A stretch of 63,653 nucleotides of DNA from Mesostigma viride (GCA_009746045.1 RPFO01001053.1:1-63653), one strand, 5' to 3'; positions 1 to 11,593 are shown, counted from the stretch's first letter. Notes: a model not told the origin generated them from the sequence alone. Numbers and translations are program-made.

Positions 1-3000
1 ACAGGGGGAAAACTTCGGTTGCAAAAAAAATTTCACGGGGCTGGGAAAGGGGAAGTTGCTCCACCAAACCGATCAACGTGCTCCTTCCAAGGGGGCTGTC
101 CCCCAACCTCGGGTCCAAACCAGCCCGGGGCGGAGCTGGTGGGCCTTTATAACAAGGTCCTCTATCTTGGGGCCAAGGGATTCGTGGGGAAGGCCGTCTT
201 TCTCGACGGTCTGTCGGAAATGGGTTCCCAAGGGCGGAATGGCCTGGCGATTGTTAAAGGGGGCTGCGGGGTGAACACAAAAATGGTGTGGGTTCGAAAC
301 CCCCCCCGCGTGCCATGCCCAAAGGGTTAAGCAAATTTTGGACCCAAAAAGTTGGCTTGTTTCAGGGTTTGATGGGCCAGTTCGGCGATTCCACATTTTG
401 CTCTTATAACTTGCATACGATAGCGCCATAGCCTCGGGCGCCAGTTGCATAATATCCTTCCCCCCAGTCAAGGCGGATCACCCCCCCGAGCGCTAAATAG
501 ATCTCCACTTGGTTCCCTTTACGGACAACTCACTGATCGACCTTGCCGTTTTCTGTTCGGCCAACTCGCCTCACGAAAGTAGCGGGCCACCTTTGTAAGG
601 GGGCCTTCCGCAAGGGGGGCGGGGATTCCGCTAAAGGCCAATAGGATTGATCCTGATTCGGGGGTGCGGACAATGTTCCGATCCCAACCACCAAATAAGA
701 GCTTAAGGGGGTGACTCGGGACCGGCGGCAAGAAAAAAATGGTCTTGGCAGCCCACGTCGCTCTTACCAGTTCCTCCCTTGTGACGCACCCCAATTGCCA
801 TCCGTTCACCCCTTATTCTCCTTTGCCCTTTTGAGGTCTTGATTTCCCAAGTCGTCCTGTCCCTTTCTGGCCGTATAGCCTCCGCCTCCGTCTGGTTTCC
901 GTTTTTGCGGTTTCCTTGGCCATCCTCCCCCCAGGTTGTGGAGCTCCCATCGGAGCACCTCCCCACCATTTTTCCAAGGGCCGGTTTCCCCCATGCGGTC
1001 CAACTCCCTTTCGGGGACAATTCCACCCAACCTTTTTCCTCGGCCCGCCAACGGACCACCCTCCCACAATTAAGGGGGCAGGGGAATTAACTGGCGCGGG
1101 CATTAAAGGGACGGCGCGGTCCACACCATTTCGAACTTGGGGTTCCCAATTGCCGCCCCAACCCCCAGGTGGCCGGGGGCCTCTTTTCCAACTTCCTTTG
1201 AATTTCGGCCCCCCGCGGGGTCGCGCCGGCCCTCCCCCATAGGTCCTGTTCTAATCGGGGAAATGCCCACCCCTTTCGCGTCGACCTCCAGCTGGCTATC
1301 CGAAGTATGCTTCCCCAATTATTAATACTATTTTAAAGGGGGGAAAAAGTTTGTGGCATAGGTTCAACCCGGGAGCGACCTCTCCCGGAGGCTTGGGTTC
1401 TTGTTTTATTTACACACTTGGGTCCGAAACGCTATCCCAACTCGCCGCCATATATATTTCGAGCCCGATTCTGGACGCAGGAGCATGTCCCAGGCAGGCC
1501 TAGTGCCCAAGCCATTAAAAATCTGAACACCACGGGAGATAATTCCGGGTCCGGCGATATATATTTCGCTTAACACGAGGAGAGGTACTCGTGGTGTGTA
1601 ATCACGTTATCTCTTCTTAGACTTGTTAACCCTGGGGAATCCGAAGAAGTTACGGGCCCATCCTTGTCGGGTCCGGTCCTTGTTGTTGAGCCTGCTCCCG
1701 TCCCGGCTGTCCCTCGACCCCGACGCCATACGATTCTCCGCACCACAACTCGTCCCACGCGGCTGGGGCCGTCTGTTTTGTGTGACCCACTCTCTTGATC
1801 GTCCTCTCACTATCCCTTGATGTTGCCACCTCCTCCAATAAACCGATTGCCCCAACCATTTCCACCAGGTCCACCAGGGCTCCGATCCAACTCCCCCCTT
1901 CCTGGCTTTTGCTCCCTCCACACAAGAGTCGTATTACGACTTCACATTTAATCTGACTTCCATCGAAAATCGCTCCCCCTCTCTTCCCTCCTTCCCCGTC
2001 CACGTCTTGTTTGTTGTGGTAGCAAGGATTCTGGCGAATCGTCCATTTTTGAGGATGCGGAAGATTGCTACCTTATTGGCGGCTTCTGGCTGAGCTCAGG
2101 CCCTCACGGGCCAAGAAGGGGGGCGCTGGAGGATCGGGCTCGCTGAGGTAAGGTGCTGAGTGGTCGTATGGTGGGGGGGCAATAGGCACACTGTCGAAGT
2201 CGCATGTTGGAGGACCCGTAATACACTGCGAGAGATATTTACTACGGCCCACAACTACCAGGGGGTAGAGTGCGAAGATCTACCAGGGGCAGTGGGGGCG
2301 AGGGATACAAAACCCAGGCGGCCGCCCAGTTGGTGGGAGAATCTTGGCGTCGGGGCGGTGGGCGGACCACCAACGGACCCAGGCGTAACTTTCCTTCGAA
2401 GTTCCCCGAAGGTAATTAATAGTTGTTATACATTCCCCCTCGTAGGAAAAATAGGGTTTACGCCCGGGGGGGCCGTCGTTTCTAAGGGCGTTCTTGGGGA
2501 GGGTCCTGGCGATCCTAGGGAGGTGGCTTAATAAAAAAACCACAACTAGCTTCGATGGTTTCTCGTTTAACACTTCAACTTTCCTTTGCAAATTCTTTGG
2601 GAAAATTCGACCGCGGCAAGGTGGGCTTCCTTAAACAGGGGCCCCAGGGCCCGGCGCGAGAAAAATAAAGGGAAGTGAAGGAAAAGGAAGGCGGGGCCGC
2701 CCTGTGCGCCAACTATGACATAGTCGGAATGTGACGCCTAATGCTTGCGCCAGTATCCCTGCATTGTGCGGTCTGCGATGCGGGGCCGGAGGGGATAAGG
2801 TGGGGTGCGGATTTGTCGAAGGAGTGGGAACCGGAACATTGGACGGGGCTTGGAATTTTGTGGAGGTGGGGCCTCGGGATGGCGCTTCCCACCAAAACAA
2901 CTTGGGGAAGCCCCCAGTGCAAAGGAAAACCAAAACGGGGGAACAGGGGGGCCCACCGCATAAGGGGAACGCGGACCAGCACTAACCAGGGGGATACAGT

Positions 3001-4440
3001 CAGAGAGGAACGAATGATGGGAAGGAGAGGACTAAAGCTGGCAAAGACCATTTTTTTGCCGTCGAGTCCTACTCCTGGTGATCTTGGGGTCCCCACTGAT
3101 CCCAGGATTTCCATCCCCATAATTGGCTAGCGGGAGAGTTGCAGGAGCTAGTCAGGTTCGGGGCCGTACCTTTGTTGAGGCGGGGATGTGGCCGACAGGA
3201 AACGGGGCAAGGGGCGATAAGGAGGTTGTTCCGTAAGACAATGGGTGGTGGGGGTGCGCTATTGGACAGACTTATTCCGGGGTTAATGGCGGACCGATGT
3301 TCAAAAATGGACGGCCGATGGCCCACTGAAACAGCCCCAAAACTTGTCCAAATTGCTTACACTGTGCATGGCGACGGCGGGGGTTCGAACAACACCATGT
3401 TGTTCAAACCCAAGAACCAATCGCCAAGGCCATCCTGACCGATTTCCGAACAGACGTCGAAGAAACGGCTCCACAATTGGCCAAGAAGGGAGAAGGGTGG
3501 ACCTGTGCAGTATGCCAGGCTCGGGCCCGGGGCTTGGCGGGAACGAGTGGAACGGGTGTTGAAGAGCAACGTCTGCTTCGTTGTTGGAGGCCCACCTTTG
3601 GCTTTCCAAGCCGTGATTTGCAAACGAGTTCCTTGTCCATTGAAATTGTAAAAGCTCGGAATTCATTGCTTCTTTTAATGAAGGTTAAAATTATTCCAAG
3701 ATTCATGTTATATATTAGAATTTAGACCTGAGGAAGTTCAAAATAAAACATTTCTTAGAGGGGCCTCGAATGCGCGAGGAGGGGTCAGCAATAACATGAT
3801 ATAATCCATGGGGAGGGACAGGTATTTACAAAAATCCAAATTGGTCATTGTAACGTACCCACTAGCTCGTCGACGGTATCCCATGTAATGTATGATTTAT
3901 GAATTTTAAAAATCGGTTAATTGATTACATGTAATGGGATCCATAACTTTGTCAAGTGGCCTAATTTGGTATTATGGGTTCATTCATTTATTATCTCCCA
4001 AAAATCATTTCTTAAATTGAATACTCGGGGCAATAAGGCCCAATTTCGGTTGAAAAGGCAGAAATCCTAATCATGTGATTCGCATTAACATTGAGAAGCC
4101 AAACAAAGTGGTCTACTTTTGAAAGAATGCGGGTTGGGGGTCAGGATTAATTAGAGCTAGGGGAGCCTACAACGGCCAACATATAATGCACAACTTTGCC
4201 GGGCTCCCAAGGCATGGGGAAATTCAAAAAAAAGTTTACCAATGGAAAGGGCAGTAAGAGAATGGTTTGGGGACGCCCACCCAAAATTTTTTTCAAAGAA
4301 AAAGCTGTGACTGGCCGGCGCCTGGATCGGACGAGCAGTTAACTTGTGGGAAATATCCCGTAGCACACGTTTGAACACAACTGGAGATAAATCATTACAT
4401 TCCGCCCTAAACATCATCCCCTCAGCCTAACAGTCATCAT
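1..4440. other. Gene-less, homopolymer-rich contig end
   Basis: I see no recognisable gene here. The first 3.6 kb has very many C and G runs of four to eight bases and only short overlapping open frames with no protein-like composition. The sequence turns AT-rich from about 3640 to 4440. The texture matches uncorrected long-read sequence at a contig end, though a decayed repeat is possible. No RNA gene was found. Confidence 0.5.
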
Positions 4441-5428
4441 GCGTAAGCTTCAAGCCGCTCGAATAAACAATTACCCCTGATCTGAAAGCAGCTCAGCATC
4501 TACATACCTGCTTACAGATACGAAGCAATAATTTGAAACAGCGCGATCAAATACACTATGACCTACTTTGATGAACCCCATCTCTTTTCGCTCTATGTAA
4601 GCGCCAGTAAACACCATAGCCATATATCATTAACCTAGTTACCCACACTAGCCGCAACCTATGCACCCACGGCGTCGCACTCATCAAAGAATAAACGCTG
4701 CACGTGACTGTAGGCCACCTCATACGCATAGATACTATCTGCACCCAGCACACTACGAGCTTAACAATTCTTGCAGTGGTACAAAATATCCTCCGCTATA
4801 TCAATCTCGACTAATACCGTACAAAAAAGTGGAAAAAATACCACTGATTACGAAATCAAGTTGTTTTCAGCCCTTGCCTCCTGCGCGAGGCTCCGTGTCC
4901 CACAACAGGGACTTTAAATTTTTTACCCCCCCCGAGCCGCAGGCGGCCCTCAAGCCAAGCCCAACCCGGAATTGCAAGCATTTCCAGGTTACATGAAAAC
5001 TCAAAGGCAGGCCAGCTGCCGACAGCCAACCGAGGCGGCAAGCATCCCCAGGTACGGAACATCAAGCAAGTAGCGCTTCGCCCAACCCGGCCAAGCTGGC
5101 CGTTTCTTTCAAAACAAACCAGCCATTAAATAATGCATCACCCCCGCTTCGCGATTTATAAACCCACGATCACCCCATCATTAATTCCGGGCCAAGGCTA
5201 TGTCGGCATTGCGAATCCATCAGCTTACTCCCGCGCATTAGACTACACACTAAGCCAGTCGATGAGTGATACCGACGTGCCAACATGCTGACATCTCCAG
5301 GAGTCGAGCGGCACTTCTTCGTACCGCCATGCCTCAGGCCGTCGGCGCTCAGCCAAGTTTACAAGAAAAAGACCACAACGTTCATGAAATTTCCACGGGA
5401 AAAACTTTGGTCTACTTTTTCCTCGGCC
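4441..5428. other. Spacer left of the viral element
   Basis: No supported gene. It contains a short imperfect duplication, GCAAGCATTTCCAGG near 4974 and GCAAGCATCCCCAGG near 5038, both preceded by a CGGC-rich stretch. The left end of the viral element should lie in or just after this stretch, but I found no terminal inverted repeat matching sequence near 18.0-18.1 kb, so the exact boundary is unknown. Confidence 0.4.
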
Positions 5429-6693
5429 TCAGCCGAGTCCTCCAGTCTCGCGCCTGTGGAGAGGGGTCCCCCGGCCTGCGGCTCGTAAACCGTCCGTAAG
5501 TACGTCATGTCCCATCAAGTTCACCAGCCCATTTTCGCTTTTTCCACGAAGCGCCGCCTTCAGGAAACGGGTGATGTACGCCTGCCTCGTTGCATCAATG
5601 CCGTGGTAGATGCGGTTGTACTTCGCAGAATAATACTCGTGCTTCATGTATTCGCCTGGATTTTTTGGGTCCTCGAACACGTACTTCTGATCAGCTCGAG
5701 CCTGCAACGCGTTAATCAGCTTCTTGTACCCGTCTGGAATTTGGTAGTCGTACGTGCCGTACGTCTCTGCCGTCTTAAAACGTTGAATTATCATGCGGCG
5801 CTCGCTCGGAATGTATCCGTTCTCGTGTGGCTCGAGCTCGCTGATAGAACTGACGATGCGCATTTTGTCGTGGTCGTACCTGGTGGTGGCAGTTTCTCGC
5901 CGGACAGGTAAATAAGACCCATCAAAGCGGCGTCAGACGTAGGGTCCTTTTTGTACTCGGCGGCGGCGATCCGCTGGAGCTGCTCGTACGTGTACCTCAG
6001 TGGCTTGCTCTCGGCCCTGTCGAATTTCCTGTCGAGATCGCCGACCTTCAGCTCATTGACTCGAGCAGCGTACGCGTCCGTCACGTCGCGTGGGAGCCTC
6101 TTCTCAGGTGGCATCATTCGATTCACCCCGTTTATCACTCCGAGCAAGTTCTTCTCGTTCTCCCTCCACGCATCCTCTTTCGAGTGTGCGAGCTTGCGTT
6201 TGGGTTCCGAGGTTTCGTGGACGACGCGCAGGACACGGGCGGTGTCTGCGAGGCAGTCGACTGATTCGTCCTGCGAGCACCCCATTTTGTCAAGGAGAAC
6301 TCGCAGCCTGCCGATATACCCCTTCGCGGTTTTGCGCGTCGCCCCGCGCTCTCTCGAGGGCCTGCCAGGCTCGTGATGCTCTGGCCGGGAATCCGCTGCG
6401 GCGACGGCCTCGTTGAACGTCCAATATCGTCCATCAGTAGGTCGCGCAGGCGGTTCCTCGTGGTGCGGTGGCTCCGGCGAGGGTGGAGAGGTCGCCTGCA
6501 AGCCGATTTTTTCCGCGCACTCGGGGTTATTTGCGATCCATCGGTCACTGGGATTCCAGACGCCCTTCTTGACCTTGCTTTTCGCCGAGATGCAGTTCGT
6601 CTGGTCGCGGGCGATTGCTCGCCTCTTCGCCTGGGCCCGTCGCCATTGCTCGCGACGCTCCTCTACGGTCACCGTCATCTGATGACTGAACAT
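5429..6693 (-). pseudogene. Tyrosine recombinase/integrase, frameshifted
   Basis: Probable site-specific recombinase that integrates the viral element. The first frame (5791-6693, 300 aa from ATG 6693) begins with a basic region and a helical core-binding domain (about residues 120-240). It then enters the catalytic domain (ALMGLIYLSGEKLPPP) and loses frame at about 5888. The second frame (from about 5884 down to 5429) carries the rest. Visible catalytic candidates are an Arg just after the PPP in the shifted frame, a Lys in FKTAETYGTY, an Arg in GIDATRQAYITRF and a His in MGHD. The usual His of the HxxR motif is not obvious. The tyrosine nucleophile is not clear in the terminal frame; a TYGRF in another frame after GHD suggests a second shift near 5505. 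Position at the element's edge fits an integrase. At least one frameshift makes it inactive unless the shift is a sequencing error. Confidence 0.72.
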
Positions 6694-7039
6694 GAGACAA
6701 TTTTTTGGCTCGAGGCTTTTTATACCCTACGGGGTGGATCCTTGGGCGCCCTCGAGGCCGTTTCGGTTCGTGTCGTTTTTCCGTTTTGGAGGGTGAGCGC
6801 CCACGTGGACGCCTGCGATCGCCCACCAAGGCGAGGATGGCCAATCGGATTTCGGGGCTCATGTCGTGACAGGTGGACGGAATCGTGTCGTGGTGGCCTG
6901 CTTCTTGAAGGATCCTGACGACACGTTCTAGAGTTTTCTGCCCCAGTCGAGAACCCGAACAATATCGGAGGAGTGCTTGGGTGTCCAACACGTACTCCTT
7001 CTCGGCGCCTGCGTATCGTTTGGTGGACGGAATATCCAT
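6545..7039 (-). CDS. Small AT-hook DNA-binding protein
   Basis: 164 aa from ATG 7039. The N-terminal 80 residues (DTQALLRYCSGSRLGQKTLERVV and onward) look helical. A basic segment at about residues 88-110 contains a textbook AT-hook core, KRPRGRPRIHP, which binds the minor groove of AT-rich DNA. The last 50 residues overlap the recombinase start by about 150 bases in another frame and look non-native, so the true end may be earlier, with a small indel near 6690. It lies between recombinase and ATPase in the same direction and has the A/T-rich start motif upstream (7051-7067). A role in compaction or regulation of viral DNA is inference. Confidence 0.6.
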   Translation of the reverse strand: MDIPSTKRYAGAEKEYVLDTQALLRYCSGSRLGQKTLERVVRILQEAGHHDTIPSTCHDMSPEIRLAILALVGDRRRPRGRSPSKTEKRHEPKRPRGRPRIHPVGYKKPRAKKLSHVQSSDDGDRRGASRAMATGPGEEASNRPRPDELHLGEKQGQEGRLESQ

Positions 7040-7050
7040 AGTATATCATG

Positions 7051-7067
7051 TTCAGAGAAAATTATTT
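7051..7067 (-). promoter_or_regulatory. A/T-rich start motif before the AT-hook gene
   Basis: On the minus strand this reads TAAAATAATTTTCTCTG, about 12-28 bases before ATG 7039. It resembles TAAAATAATC before the major capsid gene and is offered as a member of the same promoter-like set. Confidence 0.4.
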
Positions 7068-7945
7068 TATCGAGAGAAATGTATTGAAGTTTCGACGAAA
7101 CATTTTTTTCGGGTCGCGCTGGTCGAAGTCGACAGCAAAGAAGTCGTGAGGATCGTCCTTGACGGCGTGGTCCCATAGCGCGAGAAACTCATCCGGCGCC
7201 ACAGCCCCCGCGCTCTCTTCCGCGATCTGTCGCGCGGCTCGATGGTCCTTCGTTCTGAACAGCGCAAGAAACGATATATTCGCTCGCACTGCTCGTGGTA
7301 CGCCACCGCTGTGTACGCCTGTGTCAGGAAAATCATGCTCGTGAGGAAGTGTCTGTGTTTGAACGCGAAAGCCGCAACAGCGTTTTTGCTAGAGCTCTGA
7401 TAGAGGGCACTGCCTTGCATGTCGTCTATCAGAATGAGCGACGAAGGAGGACCGTGCTCGAACCTTGTCGCAGGTTTATCCCAGTTCATTGCATCAAGGC
7501 GTAGGTACATGGAGAGGTCCATGAGTTCTGCGTTTTTATTCCCATCCACGTATTCGCGTTTGAACGTTTCCCAGACCTTGAGATCGTCCTTGTACCTCTC
7601 GTATTCGTGGAGGTCAGACTTGATATGATCTATCATCCCATCGAATGCCAGGTTAGAGTAGACTTCCATCGTCATAGCTGGTTCCGGGAGCTCCTTGTAT
7701 TTTGGCTCCGTGTGGGCACTCCCTGAAATGAGGTACAGCTTGTCGAATGAGTTGTTAGCAAAGTAAGCCTTCGCCATGTTGACTGCCGATGTAGTTTTCC
7801 CAGACCGTCGAGCTCCGCAGAAGTTTGCGATGAAATGAAGACTCGGCATATTCGGTGGAGCAGGACGCTGTGGGGCGTATCGTTGCTTGATGTCTTTGTT
7901 CTCGAGTGAATGAATTCGTCGCTCTTCGATGATAGCCATTATCAT
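7062..7945 (-). pseudogene. A32-like DNA-packaging ATPase, frameshifted near the C terminus
   Basis: FtsK-HerA superfamily ATPase that pumps viral DNA into capsids. The main frame (7067-7945, 292 aa) shows a Walker A motif GARRSGKTTS at about residues 44-53 and a Walker B strand LILIDDMQ at about 170-177, in the normal spacing for PLV and virophage ATPases. After about residue 225 the frame turns into Arg-rich junk. The authentic C-terminal part continues in another frame at 7062-7289 (SFLALFRTKDHRAARQIAEE and onward to FNTFLSIK), so one small indel lies near 7290. Both ATP-binding motifs lie before the break. The start could be ATG 7945 or ATG 7939. Divergent from the large gene at 8510 and next to a coiled-coil protein. 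Confidence 0.85.
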
Positions 7946-7957
7946 TCTGAAGACATT

Positions 7958-8485
7958 TTAATCGTCCAGACTAGCAAGGAGAGACGCGCGGATGGCGGCC
8001 ATGCGCATCTCGTATGGCGTCATCGCGGCAGGTGGCGGTGGTGGAGGTGGGAGCTGCCGGGTCTTGATCGGGGATGGCGGAGAGTCCGGCTCTGTCTCCT
8101 TGGGCTTTCGACCCCGTCTTGGTTTTGGCGTGTCGGCGGGGGTTGAGGCGACAGAATCTTCAGCGAGAAGGCGTTCAATGCGCGATTTGTTACGGGCTTC
8201 TTGCAGCTCCAGTTCGACTAGCCTTTGCCGCTGAATCTCCAATTCCTTTGCAAGGACCTTACGTTTCGTTATCTCTGCCTCCTTTTCCTCGTTTCGTCTC
8301 TTCTCCCTCTCGGCTTTTGCGCGTTGCTGGTAAACTCTCATTTTGTCGCGAAGGGCTTTTTTCTGTTCATCATTCAGCGGTTGTCCCTTTCGAATTGTCT
8401 TGACCAGGTCAACCTGCTCTTCCCGCGTCTCGGCGAAGGTTTCGTCTTGGTAGCTCGTTGGGGTCTCTGAAGCCTCAGAGGCCAT
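7958..8485 (-). CDS. Coiled-coil protein with an AT-hook
   Basis: 175 aa from ATG 8485, intact. Residues about 40-105 are a charged heptad-like coiled coil rich in K, E, R and Q. A basic motif, KPRRGRKPKE, follows at about residues 122-131 and resembles an AT-hook. A polyproline stretch (eight prolines) and a short amphipathic C-terminal helix (MTPYEMRMAAIRASLLASLDD region) end the protein. It is the second AT-hook protein of the element's left arm. I do not recognise a family. A structural or DNA-organising role in the particle is inference from composition and place. Confidence 0.65.
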   Translation of the reverse strand: MASEASETPTSYQDETFAETREEQVDLVKTIRKGQPLNDEQKKALRDKMRVYQQRAKAEREKRRNEEKEAEITKRKVLAKELEIQRQRLVELELQEARNKSRIERLLAEDSVASTPADTPKPRRGRKPKETEPDSPPSPIKTRQLPPPPPPPAAMTPYEMRMAAIRASLLASLDD

Positions 8486-8509
8486 GTTTATATTCTAGGC
8501 AGATAATAA
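8486..8509. promoter_or_regulatory. 24-bp divergent promoter region
   Basis: The only gap between the minus-strand gene starting at 8485 and the plus-strand gene starting at 8510. It is A/T-rich: TATATTCTA on the plus strand and TTATCTG on the minus strand. Such a short gap must hold signals for both directions, or the motifs overlap the coding starts. Confidence 0.5.
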
Positions 8510-11500
8510 ATGGTAGTGATTTCGACTCTCAACCGGCCCATAAACCTCGCAACCGGCTTGACGGTCGACCAAGAAACAGACGCGCGAATCGCAAGCGTTG
8601 AACAGGACATTGTAGCGTTGCAATTATCCCAGGTTCATCCATTTGACTTGCATACGATTGTTGATGGCGTGCGGGTGTGTTACCCAAGTGAGCCAACAAG
8701 TTTGCGTTTAGGCGATGATTACGACGAGGAGACGGCCGCGGACCCTATCGAGTCATTTTTTAAGCTGGTAGTGGATGGGAAATCGTGGTTTAAAGACCAA
8801 GCCATATTCGAAAACATGTACGTAAAAAGCAGCTTCATAGACATCGAGACACCGAGCAATGGGGTCATGTCATTCCATTTTGACGCTGATACGCTCCAAG
8901 ACCCAGGCCATCGAATACCGACCCGCACACAGCTAGACTTTCTGTTCGACAACTTGGGTATCGGCTATACTACTCTGACAAATCCAAACGCGCCATTTGT
9001 CATGCATTATGAAGATGGAACGACGGCTTCTCATGACAATGCCTTTAGCGTCATCAATGACCAAGACGTGCGTGTTGAGTTGCCATACATCGTCAACAGC
9101 GGAGAAGTGAGCGGAATTTGCGATTTTGTCGCGAGAGACTACCAGTCCTCATTTTATGCAGCGGGGAACAACTTGGTTAACCCAGATGTCGGATACCCGT
9201 ATTTCAAGGACCTGTATTTTGGATATGGCGGGACGCGATTTTCGGGTAGCCCTTTGCTAGTCGAGCAAATCTCGTTTTCCACCATGAGAGACCACAACCG
9301 CCCTGCCGCGCTAACCGGGCGTTCTTTCACAATAACCCGATCCTATGCAAAACTCTCTAGCTGGAGAATTGGCAGGATCGATGAATTGAACGCTGTCACT
9401 TGGCTAGTAGTCACCTACCCTTTTCAGACGTATGAATGCATCCCAGGGCTTTCGATAGTACAAGGCATCAAAGATTGCGTCCCTAGCGCCTACCTGAGAA
9501 AACTCCCTTTGCGATGGTACATCAACAACGTTCGACTCACGGAGGCCTCTCCGACGATTGGCGGGTTCACGCTATCTGTGAACGGAGGACTGCGTGGTGA
9601 GGATGCTCTAGTTACCAACTTGACAAGTACCGACACGGGAAAATGGCTGAGTTACGAGCTAGACCTCTTCGATGACTCTACCATTACCTCGTTTACGACT
9701 AGGAAGGCGGGGGTCATGGTAGGTGTCTCGAAACTTTCTACAACCTCTAGTGGGATACGATCAAAGAGCAAGTTTGTATCATACGCGAATCCAATGAGGA
9801 TAGCAATTACAGCACTGGCGGACCCTGTCGTTGGGTGGGGGATGAACCTCGAAAACCCAGTCAGTTTCAACTTGCATATAGAGGGGGGTGTCAAGGCAAC
9901 CTTGTCAGGGATTAACTATTTCACGTACACACCAACCGACCACGAAAGCGCTAATACGGACATTTATTACAGCTTCACATGCCCAAGAGACTACCCCAAC
10001 CTCTCTGGGGAGAACGCGACAGTAGAAGGGACTCATGACACCCTTCGCAGTTTAGACGTCCTTTCTCGTAATATCTTCACGACTTCTCAGGCAGAGTCAT
10101 CGAAGTACTACTTTGAACCGAATGACCCCACGAGCTTTTATTTGATAAAAACAGCCACGCCGGCTCCATCAAAGTGTGTCGTTTTTGCAAACGAGTTAAT
10201 AGACGGTCCGTTCTGCATGTGTTTTCGCATGTATCTTGGAAGCAATGACGCTTTTGTGTCATTTGCTGAGAACACGATGAGTTTATCTGGAAAGTATCAT
10301 CCGGCCGTTACGGACGGACACTCAAATTGGAGAAACGCTCAAACGACCCATTGGGCCATGCTTGGGGTCAACCTTCACCACTCCGACTATGCTCTCGACC
10401 TGTATGACAACCTCAAGGCAAGAGTGCGATACACACTCAATAGCTCGTGGAGGCAGCAGTTGAGTTACTGGGTTGCGTTTCGACGACGGTCTGACGGAAT
10501 AGTCGAGAGGTATATAGCCAAGACACTCCCAACTAGGATGAGTCAGATGACAAAAATCTCAAACAGCGCCGGGATTTTCACATCCACGCCAACAGATATC
10601 ATTGATCCATACGTGCCAATGCCCCTACGGCCAGTTATGCACCTGTCAGGAGAATACCACGCCATTGAAATAGCGAACATCGAAGACGATCTCACGGCTG
10701 TTGAGCTAGATTCCATCTTCACGAATAACCCCTCCGGGACCTGTACAAAGGGAGGAGATGTGATCCAACTACGACACCGGGGCACCGCGGGGCAGAACTG
10801 TTCCATCTTCGGCAAGTATTCCGTAACAAAGCCAGTGCCTGGAGCTACCAATCTATGGTTCAAGGAGCTCACATTGACGGATGAAAGCATGATTCACACA
10901 GTGGTCAAGTGCCCAACAACGTCTTATGAGGCGCAACTCGTGACGTACCCTGTCCAACTCTATGGAGTACTTCCAGCCCGTCAAGCCATTAAGAAGTTCA
11001 GCGTTGTCATGGGGTTCGACCCGACAAAAGTGAGCAATGTTGCCGGGCAGGTTACATGTGTCTTTGGAGCGGAGTGGGCAGGGGGTACAAATGTCTTCAC
11101 CCCAGGGACAAACACGGTAACCATCACGTCCACCCTCGCAAACACGTTTGTACCAGTCGTTGGTGGGCTCACTCACCTTGCAACGGTCACATTTGCCACT
11201 GTGCTCAGTCCCACCCTTTCTGGACCCGGTGCTCTTGTCCTCGATACGAGCGTGTGTGGGTATTATGACAACGCATTGGTGCTAATAGGCACAACTCATG
11301 GGTTAGACGTCGCCCAGTTCACTGACATCAACGAGACGCGGAGGATATCCCACACCATCCCCGGTCTGCGGCCTCCTGTGTACGACTACTTCATCCCTCA
11401 GCTATGGCACGGTACCCCCACGGCCACGCTGTCATTCCACGACCCAGCCAACCAAAGCGAGCTCACTTTGCCAACGTCCTTGGAGCACGTGTACCTTCGC

Positions 11501-11593
11501 GTCAATTTCACGGGTGCCTTACCAACCATCCTCGACCTCTCTAACCCTTATCGAATGAAGGCAAAAGCAGTGGGAACCGGCTCCCATTCCTGA
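8510..11593 (+). CDS. Large 1027-residue PLV protein of unknown function
   Basis: The longest open frame of the element, from ATG 8510. An N-terminal helical stretch (about residues 18-40, QETDARIASVEQDIVALQLSQ) could be a trimerising coiled coil. The rest is rich in beta-forming and Thr/Ser/Asn residues with no membrane segment or signal peptide. Near residues 825-910 there is an Ig-/cohesin-like stretch (TKVSNVAGQVTCVFGAEWAG, then repeated TxTxT strands). The size and beta-rich look suit a virion surface, spike or tail-like protein, but no catalytic motif or known domain is evident. The stop at 11591-11593 may be premature: a sensible continuation is open in another frame (11594-11804). Confidence 0.7.
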   Translation: MVVISTLNRPINLATGLTVDQETDARIASVEQDIVALQLSQVHPFDLHTIVDGVRVCYPSEPTSLRLGDDYDEETAADPIESFFKLVVDGKSWFKDQAIFENMYVKSSFIDIETPSNGVMSFHFDADTLQDPGHRIPTRTQLDFLFDNLGIGYTTLTNPNAPFVMHYEDGTTASHDNAFSVINDQDVRVELPYIVNSGEVSGICDFVARDYQSSFYAAGNNLVNPDVGYPYFKDLYFGYGGTRFSGSPLLVEQISFSTMRDHNRPAALTGRSFTITRSYAKLSSWRIGRIDELNAVTWLVVTYPFQTYECIPGLSIVQGIKDCVPSAYLRKLPLRWYINNVRLTEASPTIGGFTLSVNGGLRGEDALVTNLTSTDTGKWLSYELDLFDDSTITSFTTRKAGVMVGVSKLSTTSSGIRSKSKFVSYANPMRIAITALADPVVGWGMNLENPVSFNLHIEGGVKATLSGINYFTYTPTDHESANTDIYYSFTCPRDYPNLSGENATVEGTHDTLRSLDVLSRNIFTTSQAESSKYYFEPNDPTSFYLIKTATPAPSKCVVFANELIDGPFCMCFRMYLGSNDAFVSFAENTMSLSGKYHPAVTDGHSNWRNAQTTHWAMLGVNLHHSDYALDLYDNLKARVRYTLNSSWRQQLSYWVAFRRRSDGIVERYIAKTLPTRMSQMTKISNSAGIFTSTPTDIIDPYVPMPLRPVMHLSGEYHAIEIANIEDDLTAVELDSIFTNNPSGTCTKGGDVIQLRHRGTAGQNCSIFGKYSVTKPVPGATNLWFKELTLTDESMIHTVVKCPTTSYEAQLVTYPVQLYGVLPARQAIKKFSVVMGFDPTKVSNVAGQVTCVFGAEWAGGTNVFTPGTNTVTITSTLANTFVPVVGGLTHLATVTFATVLSPTLSGPGALVLDTSVCGYYDNALVLIGTTHGLDVAQFTDINETRRISHTIPGLRPPVYDYFIPQLWHGTPTATLSFHDPANQSELTLPTSLEHVYLRVNFTGALPTILDLSNPYRMKAKAVGTGSHS

